From the NCBI GenBank assembly GCA_035316885.1, contig DATHII010000290.1:1-20655 (forward strand): 20,655 nucleotides of DNA, given 5' to 3'. The notes beneath the pieces were generated by a model. It ran no database searches and was not told where the DNA came from. It worked only from the letters and a program-made list of their open reading frames with translations. Position 1 is the first letter of the stretch. Each line of letters begins with the position of its first letter. Source of the stretch: DASRTE01 sp035316885 (lineage in GTDB: Bacteria > Actinomycetota > Actinomycetes > Jiangellales > Jiangellaceae). This document shows, piece by piece, positions 8,587 through 16,598 of this stretch. The translations under genes and the position numbers were made by a program.

Positions 8587-9752
8587 GCGACACGCCCGTT
8601 CCGCACGCGCAGGTGCGGGTCGACCTCGGCGCGATCCGCGACAACGTGGCGGAACTGCACCGTCGTGCGAGCAGTGCCGCCGTCATGGCAGTCGTCAAGG
8701 CCGACGGGTACGGTCACGGACTCGTTCCCTCGGCCCGGGCGGCCCTCGCGGGCGGAGCCTCGTGGCTCGGCACGGCCGTGCTGGCGGAGGCGCTGGCACT
8801 GCGCGCCGCCGCAGTGCCCGGGCGGATCCTGGCCTGGTTGGCGGCCCCGGGCGAACGCTGGGCGGACGCCATCACCGCCGATGTCGACGTGTCGGCGTCT
8901 GCTGTCTGGGCCGTCGAGGAGATCGCCGCCGCGGCTCGAACGGCCGGCGGGGCGGCCCGCGTCCACCTGAAGGTCGACACCGGACTGGGCCGCTCGGGCG
9001 CAACGGTCGACGACTGGCCCACGTTGGTCGACGCCGCGCTGAAGGCGCAGGCGGACGGGCTGGTCGAGGTCGTCGGGCTCTGGTCGCATTTCGCGATCGC
9101 CGACGCCCCGGGCCACCCCACGGTCGTCGGCCAGATCGAGACGTTCAGGGACGCGGTCGCGCTCGCCGAGTCCCGCGGCGTCTCGCCTGAGGTACGCCAC
9201 CTGGCCAACTCGGCGGCGACGCTCACCCGCCCGGATGCACGCTTCGATCTGGTGCGGCCCGGCCTCGCGGTGTACGGCCTCTCGCCGATACCCGACCAGG
9301 CGGCTCCGCACGAGGTCGGACTGCGTCCGGCGATGTCGGTCAGGGCACTCCTCGCGCTGGTCAAGAGGGTGCCCGCCGGACAGGGCGTTTCCTACGGGCA
9401 CTTCTACGTCACCGACCGTGAGACGACTCTGGGACTCGTACCGCTCGGGTACGGCGACGGGGTTCCCCGACATGGCTCGTCCGGTGACGGCGCCCCAGGC
9501 GCACCGGTCCTCGCGGCCGGCAAGGTCCGGCGGGTGGCCGGCCGGGTCTGCATGGACCAGTTCGTGCTCGACCTCGGGGACTCGCCGGCCGCAGCCGGCG
9601 ACGAGGTGATCCTGTTCGGCGACGCCGCCGCAGGCGAGCCGACGGCGCAGGACTGGGCACAGGCCTGTCGCACGATCTCCTACGAGATCGTCACGCGGTT
9701 CGGCCCCCGGCTGCCGCGCATCTACGCGCACGCCCAGGAGGTCGGTGCGTGA
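8583..9752 (+). CDS. alr: Alanine racemase
   Basis: Alr interconverts L- and D-alanine with PLP, supplying D-Ala for peptidoglycan. The sequence has AVMAVVKADGYGHG with the PLP lysine at K39, and VHLKVDTGLGRSG. VSYGHFY carries the second catalytic base at Y271, followed by LGLVPLGYGDGVPR and AGRVCMDQFVLDL near the C-terminus. Its 389 aa is typical. The ATG overlaps the nnr stop (ATGA), and the TGA overlaps the next gene (GTGA). Alr is a fold-type III enzyme that works as a dimer in the cytoplasm. Confidence 0.96.
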   Translation: MSDTPVPHAQVRVDLGAIRDNVAELHRRASSAAVMAVVKADGYGHGLVPSARAALAGGASWLGTAVLAEALALRAAAVPGRILAWLAAPGERWADAITADVDVSASAVWAVEEIAAAARTAGGAARVHLKVDTGLGRSGATVDDWPTLVDAALKAQADGLVEVVGLWSHFAIADAPGHPTVVGQIETFRDAVALAESRGVSPEVRHLANSAATLTRPDARFDLVRPGLAVYGLSPIPDQAAPHEVGLRPAMSVRALLALVKRVPAGQGVSYGHFYVTDRETTLGLVPLGYGDGVPRHGSSGDGAPGAPVLAAGKVRRVAGRVCMDQFVLDLGDSPAAAGDEVILFGDAAAGEPTAQDWAQACRTISYEIVTRFGPRLPRIYAHAQEVGA

Positions 9753-10855
9753 ACCGTCTGCTCAGGCTCGGCCGAGCCGCCGGGTCGGTGGGTGCCGCCC
9801 TGGGCGTGGCGGCGGCGGGTGCAGCCGTCGGGTATGCGACCGAGCGGTACGTCGTCGGGCGGTCGTTGCGCAATGACGACCCGTATGCCGACGAGGACTT
9901 CGGCTCCCTGCGGGGAACCCCGCACATGGTGACGACCGACGACGGCGTCGACCTCTACGTCGAGGTCGACGAGGCGCCGGCGCCGGTCACGGTCGTGTTC
10001 ACCCACGGGTACGCGCTCAACCAGGACTCGTGGCACTTCCAGCGCCGGGACCTCGCCGGGAGGGCGCGGCTGGTGCTCTGGGACCAGCGCTCGCACGGAC
10101 GCTCGATGCGCGCACCCGACGAGAGCATCACCTTCGAGCGGCTCGGCCGAGATCTCGGCGAAGTCCTCGACGCGATCGTCCCCCGCCGACCGGTCGTGCT
10201 GGCCGGGCACTCGATGGGTGGCATGACGATTCTGGCACTCGCGGCGCAGCGGCCCGAACTGTTCGGAGACCGGGTGGTCGGCGTCGCACTGATCGCAACC
10301 AGTGCCAGGGACCTCGGCGCGGTGCCGCTGGGGCTGCCCGGACCGCTGGGACGCGTGGCCCACAGGCTTGCTCCTGGAGTCGTCGCCGCGCTCGCCCGCC
10401 GGCCCGGGCTGGTCGAGCGCGGGCGCCGGGCCGGCAGCGATCTCGGCTACGTGCTGACCCGCCGGTACTCGTTCGTCGAGAGCAGGTCCCCCTCGCTGGT
10501 CGAATTCACGGCGGCGATGAACGCCTCGACACCGATCGAGGTCCTCGCAGACTTCCTCCCGCTGTTCTCCGGCCACGACGGCAGGGCGGCGCTCCCGGTG
10601 GTGGCTCGCGTACCGGTCCTCGTCGTCGGCGCCGTCGGCGACCTGCTGGCGCCGGTCGAGCACAGCCGGGAGCTGGCCGAGTCACTGCCGGACGCGTCCT
10701 ATGTCGAGGTCGCCGACGCCGGTCACATGGTGCTGCTGGAACGGCACGACGTCGTGACCTCGCATCTGGGGGAGCTCGTCGACCGGGTCACCGCCGAACT
10801 GCCACCGGCTGTGGCCCGCGCCGGTGCCCGTCAACGGTGGTGGCGCCGCCGGTGA
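9749..10855 (+). CDS. Alpha/beta hydrolase, probably membrane anchored
   Basis: A basic start (MNRLLRLGR) is followed by an Ala/Gly-rich hydrophobic stretch (about residues 10-30) that could be a signal anchor. An alpha/beta-hydrolase fold follows: VVFTHGYALNQDSWHFQ supplies the oxyanion loop, GHSMGG the nucleophile S155, GAVGDLLAP the acid D298, and DAGHMVLLERHD the base H326. The triad is therefore complete. The substrate is unknown; epoxide hydrolase, esterase or lipase relatives are all possible. The GTG start has AGGAGG (9736-9741) 7 nt upstream and overlaps alr. The end overlaps tsaE. A hydrolase between alr and tsaE is a recurrent actinobacterial arrangement, suggesting a cell-envelope role, but this is inference. 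Confidence 0.88.
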   Translation: MNRLLRLGRAAGSVGAALGVAAAGAAVGYATERYVVGRSLRNDDPYADEDFGSLRGTPHMVTTDDGVDLYVEVDEAPAPVTVVFTHGYALNQDSWHFQRRDLAGRARLVLWDQRSHGRSMRAPDESITFERLGRDLGEVLDAIVPRRPVVLAGHSMGGMTILALAAQRPELFGDRVVGVALIATSARDLGAVPLGLPGPLGRVAHRLAPGVVAALARRPGLVERGRRAGSDLGYVLTRRYSFVESRSPSLVEFTAAMNASTPIEVLADFLPLFSGHDGRAALPVVARVPVLVVGAVGDLLAPVEHSRELAESLPDASYVEVADAGHMVLLERHDVVTSHLGELVDRVTAELPPAVARAGARQRWWRRR

Positions 10856-11340
10856 GCACGGTCGGCCCGATCGAGGTCGCCGACGCGGTAGCCATGCGTG
10901 TCCTCGGCGCCACCCTGGCGCGCGACCTGCGCGCAGGTGACCTGGTGTTGCTCGGCGGAGAGCTGGGGGCGGGGAAGACGACCCTCACGCAGGGCATCGG
11001 CGCCGGCCTCGACGTCCGGCGGCCCGTCACGTCACCGACCTTCGTGATCGCACGGCTGCACGCATCGCTGTCGGGAGGGCCGCCGTTGATCCACGTCGAC
11101 GCCTACCGGCTCGGCGGTTGGGACGAGTTGGAGGACCTCGACCTGGAGACGACGCTCGACCAGGCCGTCACGGTCGTGGAGTGGGGCGAAGGGCTGGCGG
11201 AGGGATTGGCGCCGGACCGGCTCGACGTGCACATCCACCGCACGGTGGGCGATGCCCCTGCAGGCACCACCTGGGACGTGCGCGAGGTCACGATCACCGG
11301 TGTCGGCGTCCGCTGGGCAGGTGTGGAGATGCGGCCCTAA
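10852..11340 (+). CDS. tsaE: tRNA (adenosine(37)-N6)-threonylcarbamoyltransferase complex ATPase subunit
   Basis: TsaE is the P-loop ATPase that works with TsaB and TsaD to place threonylcarbamoyl on A37 of ANN-decoding tRNAs. The 162-aa product has GGELGAGKTTLTQGI (Walker A, residues 35-44), VTSPTFVIARLH, HVDAYRL, and VTVVEWGEGLAEGLAPDRL, all family hallmarks. The GTG at 10852 overlaps the hydrolase stop (GTGA); GTG codons a few triplets earlier are in frame, so the start is uncertain by up to five residues. The usual partners tsaB, rimI and tsaD do not follow here; two LuxR-type genes do. A -10-like TAACCT overlaps its TAA stop and appears to serve the next gene. Confidence 0.92.
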   Translation: MSTVGPIEVADAVAMRVLGATLARDLRAGDLVLLGGELGAGKTTLTQGIGAGLDVRRPVTSPTFVIARLHASLSGGPPLIHVDAYRLGGWDELEDLDLETTLDQAVTVVEWGEGLAEGLAPDRLDVHIHRTVGDAPAGTTWDVREVTITGVGVRWAGVEMRP

Positions 11341-11343
11341 CCT
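11314..11343 (+). promoter_or_regulatory. Probable leaderless promoter of the first LAL regulator
   Basis: TGGGCA (11314-11319), an 18-bp spacer and TAACCT (11338-11343) lie inside the end of tsaE. The -10 overlaps the tsaE TAA stop and ends 6 nt before the ATG at 11350. No ribosome binding site precedes that ATG. The -35 match is partial (4 of 6). Confidence 0.45.
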
Positions 11344-11349
11344 GCTGGA

Positions 11350-13941
11350 ATGGAGCTCCTCGAGCGGGACGCGCAGCTCAGCCTGCTCGGCGAGGCGCTG
11401 CAGAGTGCGGCGGTGGGCCACGGCAGGGTCGCCCTCGTGTCCGGTGACGCCGGCATCGGCAAGTCCAGCCTCGCGCGTGCGTTCGTCGAGCGGCATCAGG
11501 ACAGGGCGCGGATGCTCTGGGGTATCTGCGACGACCTCTCGACACCGCGGGCGTTCGGGCCGTTGCTCGATGTGGCGGGCAAGGTCGGGGACGATCTGGC
11601 CTCGGCGCTGGTCGGGGGCGCCCCGCCGGACCGGTTGCTGGATCTCGTGCTCGCGGAGCTGGTGCGCCCACCAGGTCCGGTCGTGCTGGTGATCGACGAC
11701 CTGCACTGGGCCGACCAGGCGACGCTGGACCTGGTGGTCTTCCTGGCCCGCCGGATCGACTCGCTACGCGCGCTGCTCGTCATGGCCTACCGGCCGGGAG
11801 AGATGGGCATGGACCATCCGTTGCTTCGCACGCTGGGCCGCATACCCGCGCACGTGGCGGTGCGGCTGCCGGTCGAGCCGCTCTCGGTGGCCGCGGTCGG
11901 CGCCATGGCCGGCGGTGGTGCCGCGGAGCTGCATGACCTCACCGGAGGCAATCCCTTCTACGTGTCCGAGGTGCTCGCGGCGCCTGAGGACGTGCCGAAG
12001 TCGGTGGTCGACGCCGTGTTGGCGCGCGTAGCACGATTACCAGCGCCCGCACAGCGACTGCTCGAGTTCGTCGCGCTCAGCCCGGTCCGGGTCGAACGGC
12101 CGCTTCTCGACGAGCACGTCCCGGGCTGGGCGATCGCGGTCGTGGAACCCGACCGCCAGCGCATCGTCTCGATCCATCGCGACGCGGTTGCCTTCGGTCA
12201 CGAGATAGCCCGGCAGGCCGTTGCCGGGGCGGTGCCGGCCGCCCGTGCGGAAGAAGTCCACCGTGGCCTTCTGGACACCCTCATCCGGACCCACGCCGAC
12301 CCTGCCCGCATCGTTCATCACGCGGTCGCCGTCGGCGACGCCGACGCCATCGTCACCTATGGGCTCGCGGCAGCCCGCCAGGCCGTCCGCTGTCATGCCA
12401 ATCGCGAGGCGATGGCCCATTTCGGACGCGTCGGAGAGCTGGCCGCACGCCTGTCGTCGGCAGAACAGGCAGATCTCTATACGGAGTGGATGTCGGTCTG
12501 TATCGACATGGGCGACATCGAGCAGGCCGCGCAGATCGGACAGCGTGCACTCGTACTCCGACGGTCTCTCGGCGACACCGTCGGCACGGGCCGCATGCTG
12601 GTCCGCCTGGCGCATACGCACTGGGTTCTGGGACACGGTGCCGACGGCGACCGGCACATCGACGAGGCGATCTCCGTCCTGTCCGCTGGGCCGCCGGGCA
12701 GCGAGCTCGCCGACGCGTTCGCAGCACGCGCGGTTCGCGACATGATGAATTGGCGCGCGTCCGGCGCGTGGATGTCGGCGCACCGGGCGGCCGACCTGGC
12801 CCGCGAATGCGGCGACGACGAGGTCCTGGCATACGCGCTCATGGTCATCGGCATGACGGATTTCCTCCAGGGCCGCGACGGAACCGCCACGGTGGAGGAG
12901 GGCATCGAGCTCGCCCGCGCTGTCGGCGACGACCACACGGTCTGCGTGGCCTACGCCAACCTCGCCGAAACCGCTGTCGAGCACCGACAACGCGATCGGG
13001 CCCTGCGATACCTGGACCGCGGAAGCGCCTGGGCCGACGAGCACGAGGTGCTCAGCGTGCTGAGCTACCTGACCAGCCTGCGGAGCCGGCTCGAGCTCGA
13101 TCGGGGGCGGTGGCACGACGCCGACGCACTCGCCGGATCCGTCCTGACCAGTCCGGCGACTAGCCCGCTCAACCAGATGAACGCCCTGTACACGATCACG
13201 CGTCTGCATGTCCGCCGTGGTGAGGATGACGCCGAGACGCTGGTGCGGCGGTTCGTCAGCGAAGCGGAGCGGACCGGCGAGCTGCAGCGCCTGGTGCCCG
13301 CAGCCGTAGTACGCGCCGAACGGGCCGAGCTCATCGGCCGGCTGGCAACCGAGCGCCCCGCGCTGCGCGACCTCCACGATCGGCTGGCCGACACCGGGCA
13401 GGGGTGGGCCATCGGCGAGGTGGCGATCTGGCTAGCCCGCGCGGGCGAACGTGACTTGAGCCCGGACGGCGCCGCCGCACCGTTCCGGCTCGAGCTCGAC
13501 GGCGACTGGCAGGCGGCGGCGGCGGCGTGGGAAGACCTCGGCTGCCCGTACGAACAGGCCGACACGATGGTGCACAGCGAGCAGACGGATGCGATGGTTG
13601 CAGCACTGCCGATCCTCGACCGCCTGGCTGCGACCGCAGCGGCGAACCGTGCTCGCGAGAAGCTTCGCCGCCGTGGTGTGCAGCATGTCCCACGCGGTCC
13701 CCGCCCGGCGACACGCGCGAATCCGGCCGGCCTCACGCAACGGCAGGTCGACATCCTCGGGCTCGTCGCGAAGGGGCTGACGAACGCCGAGATCGCCGAC
13801 CTGCTCGTCGTGTCGGTGCGCACCGTCGACCACCACGTCGCGGCGATCCTCACCAAGCTCGCCGTCGGGAGCAGGCGGCAGGCCGCGGAGCTCGCCCGCG
13901 ACCTCGGCATCACCCCGGATGACGCCGTGGCCCTCGACTGA
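11350..13941 (+). CDS. LuxR-family transcriptional regulator with AAA/ATPase domain (LAL type), first tandem copy
   Basis: This 863-aa protein has the layout of large ATP-binding LuxR regulators. It starts MELLERDAQL. Walker A is GDAGIGKSS (residues 32-40), and Walker B is VVLVIDDLHWAD (111-122). The STAND/AAA region carries GGNPFYVSEVL. A long alpha-helical, TPR-like region (about 330-760) precedes a C-terminal LuxR helix-turn-helix (about 795-854, LTQRQVDILGLVAKGLTNAEIAD...TVDHHVAAILTKL). Such proteins sense a ligand or partner through the helical region and switch transcription in an ATP-dependent way; the signal here is unknown. It is a close paralogue of the next gene. No Shine-Dalgarno sequence is visible, and a -10 box 6 nt upstream suggests a leaderless mRNA. 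It sits where tsaB would normally lie. Confidence 0.92.
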   Translation: MELLERDAQLSLLGEALQSAAVGHGRVALVSGDAGIGKSSLARAFVERHQDRARMLWGICDDLSTPRAFGPLLDVAGKVGDDLASALVGGAPPDRLLDLVLAELVRPPGPVVLVIDDLHWADQATLDLVVFLARRIDSLRALLVMAYRPGEMGMDHPLLRTLGRIPAHVAVRLPVEPLSVAAVGAMAGGGAAELHDLTGGNPFYVSEVLAAPEDVPKSVVDAVLARVARLPAPAQRLLEFVALSPVRVERPLLDEHVPGWAIAVVEPDRQRIVSIHRDAVAFGHEIARQAVAGAVPAARAEEVHRGLLDTLIRTHADPARIVHHAVAVGDADAIVTYGLAAARQAVRCHANREAMAHFGRVGELAARLSSAEQADLYTEWMSVCIDMGDIEQAAQIGQRALVLRRSLGDTVGTGRMLVRLAHTHWVLGHGADGDRHIDEAISVLSAGPPGSELADAFAARAVRDMMNWRASGAWMSAHRAADLARECGDDEVLAYALMVIGMTDFLQGRDGTATVEEGIELARAVGDDHTVCVAYANLAETAVEHRQRDRALRYLDRGSAWADEHEVLSVLSYLTSLRSRLELDRGRWHDADALAGSVLTSPATSPLNQMNALYTITRLHVRRGEDDAETLVRRFVSEAERTGELQRLVPAAVVRAERAELIGRLATERPALRDLHDRLADTGQGWAIGEVAIWLARAGERDLSPDGAAAPFRLELDGDWQAAAAAWEDLGCPYEQADTMVHSEQTDAMVAALPILDRLAATAAANRAREKLRRRGVQHVPRGPRPATRANPAGLTQRQVDILGLVAKGLTNAEIADLLVVSVRTVDHHVAAILTKLAVGSRRQAAELARDLGITPDDAVALD

Positions 13942-13961
13942 TCCCTGGCGGAGACCGCGTG

Positions 13962-13990
13962 CTGACCTATCGGCGATCTGGTGCCACCAT
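13962..13990 (+). promoter_or_regulatory. Candidate leaderless promoter of the second LAL regulator
   Basis: In the 55-bp gap between the two LuxR-type genes, CTGACC (13962-13967), a 17-bp spacer and CACCAT (13985-13990) end 6 nt before the ATG at 13997. No ribosome binding site is seen. Each regulator may therefore be transcribed separately. Confidence 0.42.
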
Positions 13991-13996
13991 TCGTGT

Positions 13997-16588
13997 ATGG
14001 GGGCGGGGTTGGTCGAACGCGATGCCGAACTGGAGGCGCTCGTCGCGTCCGTCGGCGCCGCCGCCGCCGGCGAGGGGTCGGCGATGCTCGTCCTCGGCGA
14101 GGCCGGCATCGGGAAGACCAGCCTGATCCGCGAGTTCCTGCGTTCCGTCGAGGGCGACGTGCACGTCCTCATGGGTATCTGCGACGACCTGCTCACCCCT
14201 CGAACCTTCGGTCCGCTGCGCGACGCCGCCGCGGCGGTCGGCGGACCATTGGCCGCGGCGCTGTCCGGTGAGCCGGACCGGGAGAACGTCTATCGCGCCC
14301 TGCTCGACGAGCTCTCGCGTTCCGACGCGCCGACGATCTTGGTGGTGGAGGACATCCACTGGGCGGACGACGCGACGCTGGACGCGCTGCGATTCGCCGC
14401 CCGGCGCCTGGAGCGGCTCCGGGCGGTCGTCGTCCTCTCGTACCGGGACGACGAGTTTCAGGCCGACCACCTCCGTCAGTTGCTCGGCGCACTCTCCGGT
14501 TCCACGGTCCGCCGGCTCGCACTGCACCGGCTCAGCGAGAACGCGGTCACTCGGCTGACACAGGCAGCCGGAGCGGAGCGTCCCGCCATCTATACGACGA
14601 CCCAGGGCAACCCGTTCTTCGTTAGCGAGGTGCTCTCGTCGCCGACCACCGATGTCCCGGCCACCGTCGTCGACGCAGTGCTGGCCCGGGTCCATCAGCT
14701 GATGCCCGCGACGCAGGTCGCGCTCGACCAGTTGGCGGTCGTGCCCTCCCATGCGGAGGGCTGGCTGGTGACGGCGCTTCTCGGGGGAACGGGCCCGCTC
14801 GCGGAAGCCGAGCAACGCGGCATGGTCGAGCTGCGGCCCGAGGGTCTCACCTTCCGCCACGAGCTCGCCCGTCACGCCCTGGAGCGCAGCATGCCCGTCT
14901 CGCGGCGGATGGCGTTCAACCGTGCCGTGATGGTCGCGCTCCTGGAGCGCGACCACGCCGACCTGTCCAGGATCGTGCATCACGCCGTGGCCGCCGGTGA
15001 GATTCCCGTGATCCTGTCCCATGGGCCGCGAGCCGCCCGAGAGGCCGCGCAGGCCGGGGCCCACAGCCAGGCGCTTGCGCACTACGAGCACGTCGTCGCA
15101 CACATCGATGCGTTGCCCAGCGACGCGCAGGCGCGGATCATGGTGGAGTACGCATGGCAGCTGTACGCGGCCTATCGCTTCATCGAGGCGGTGGAGGTGG
15201 CCGAGAGAGCAGCCGGGCGGTGGGACATGATCGGTGACCGGGTCGCCTACGGTGAGGCGCTCGTCGCCGTATCGCGCTCGGCGTACATGGCCGACCGACC
15301 AGGTCCGGCGAGAGCGGCGATCGAGGAAGCCGTCCGGGTGCTCGCCGACACCGGCAACACGGCGGCGCAAGCCTACGCCCAGGCTTATCACGGTGCGGTG
15401 CTGTCCCTGACCGACCAGCTGGAGGCGGCGCTCGAGCAGCTCGCGCTCGCCAGGGAGCTGGCCGAGCGCTCGAATCGTCCGGACCTGGTCGCGCTCTGCC
15501 TCGACTACGTCGGTTGGACGCGAGTGGCTCTCGGCGACGAACTCGGGGTCGACGACCTGCGGGCCAGCCTCGAACTGGCAATGTCGATCACGCACTATGA
15601 GTACGTGGCGCGGGCCTACACGAATCTCGGGGAGGCCTTCTATCACCTGCGCGACCACGACGCCCTCCAGCGGTGCATAGCCGACGGCGTCCAGTACTGC
15701 ACGGACCACGACCTGCCGGCGCATGCGTACAGCCTGCGGGCGCACAGCGCCCAGCTGATGATGGTGCGCGGCGACCTCGAGGGCAGCGAGGAGCTGCTGC
15801 GAGATCTCGTCGCGGGTGTCCCCGACGCCGGCCAGCTGGCCCGGCTCACTCTGCCGACGCTGGGCAGGGTGCTGGCCCGGCGGGGAAGTCCGGAAGCCGA
15901 GCAGGTGCTCGACCGGGCGTGGGAGATCGCGCTGCGAGGAGACGCACTGCTGTCGTTGGCGCCGGCCGGCCTGGCGCGCATCGAGTGGGCGTGGCTGACC
16001 GGCGATGTCGACCGCGCCCACCCGCAGATCGATGTTCTGCTCGACCGCACCGCCCAGGCCGGCGGATTCCGCTGCCGAGGCGAGTTGCTCCGCTACCTGG
16101 CCCGCGCGGGTGTTCCTGTCGAACCCTTCACCGGCTGTCCCGAGGAGTGGGCGGCCGGCCTGCGCGGCGACTGGCGTGCGGCGGTCGCTGAGTGGGAGCG
16201 GATCGGTGATCCCTACGAACGGGCCCTCGAGCTGGCCGAATCGGGTGAGGTCACGTTCACGCTGGAGGCTCTCGAGGTGCTCGACGGCATGGGAGCTTCG
16301 GCCGCCGCGAAGGTGGTTCGACAGCGGTTGCGAGAACTGGGTGTCACCCGGATCCCGCGGCCGCGTCGTGCGGTCGCAGTGGCAAACCCGTCGAAGCTGA
16401 CCGATCGCCAGCTCGAGGTTCTGGCCCTGCTGGCCGAAGGACTCACCAATGCCGAGATCGCGGATCGACTGGTGGTGTCAACCCGAACCGTGGACCATCA
16501 CGTGTCGGCCATCCTCACCAGGATGGGCGCGGCCACTCGCCGAGAGGCCGTCCGGATGGCCTCCGACCTGCGACTCGTGTCCGGCTGA
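13997..16588 (+). CDS. LuxR-family transcriptional regulator with AAA/ATPase domain (LAL type), second tandem copy
   Basis: The product starts MGAGLVERDAEL, has Walker A GEAGIGKTS (residues 34-42) and Walker B ILVVEDIHWADD (114-125). A long helical region leads to a C-terminal LuxR helix-turn-helix (about 801-860, LTDRQLEVLALLAEGLTNAEIADRLVVSTRTVDHHV). It shares with the previous gene the stretch GICDDL-TPR-FGPL after Walker A, GNPF-VSEVL, and most of the DNA-binding helix. An open frame continues upstream to an ATG at 13919 inside the previous gene. I chose 13997 because it gives the normal N-terminus just before the ATPase domain, follows a -10 box, and yields 863 aa, identical in length to its neighbour. 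The target genes are unknown; the convergent oxidoreductase 10 bp away is the nearest candidate. Confidence 0.9.
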   Translation: MGAGLVERDAELEALVASVGAAAAGEGSAMLVLGEAGIGKTSLIREFLRSVEGDVHVLMGICDDLLTPRTFGPLRDAAAAVGGPLAAALSGEPDRENVYRALLDELSRSDAPTILVVEDIHWADDATLDALRFAARRLERLRAVVVLSYRDDEFQADHLRQLLGALSGSTVRRLALHRLSENAVTRLTQAAGAERPAIYTTTQGNPFFVSEVLSSPTTDVPATVVDAVLARVHQLMPATQVALDQLAVVPSHAEGWLVTALLGGTGPLAEAEQRGMVELRPEGLTFRHELARHALERSMPVSRRMAFNRAVMVALLERDHADLSRIVHHAVAAGEIPVILSHGPRAAREAAQAGAHSQALAHYEHVVAHIDALPSDAQARIMVEYAWQLYAAYRFIEAVEVAERAAGRWDMIGDRVAYGEALVAVSRSAYMADRPGPARAAIEEAVRVLADTGNTAAQAYAQAYHGAVLSLTDQLEAALEQLALARELAERSNRPDLVALCLDYVGWTRVALGDELGVDDLRASLELAMSITHYEYVARAYTNLGEAFYHLRDHDALQRCIADGVQYCTDHDLPAHAYSLRAHSAQLMMVRGDLEGSEELLRDLVAGVPDAGQLARLTLPTLGRVLARRGSPEAEQVLDRAWEIALRGDALLSLAPAGLARIEWAWLTGDVDRAHPQIDVLLDRTAQAGGFRCRGELLRYLARAGVPVEPFTGCPEEWAAGLRGDWRAAVAEWERIGDPYERALELAESGEVTFTLEALEVLDGMGASAAAKVVRQRLRELGVTRIPRPRRAVAVANPSKLTDRQLEVLALLAEGLTNAEIADRLVVSTRTVDHHVSAILTRMGAATRREAVRMASDLRLVSG

Positions 16589-16598
16589 GGCTTCCACG

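Noticed and set aside
13919..13996. Upstream start for the second LAL gene, overlapping the first
   Set aside because: The extra 26 residues have no family resemblance, lie partly inside the previous gene, and the downstream ATG follows a promoter-like box.
13967..16021. Minus-strand open frame of 684 codons opposite the second LAL gene
   Set aside because: Composition is that of an antisense shadow and the opposite strand encodes a well-supported ATPase-HTH protein.
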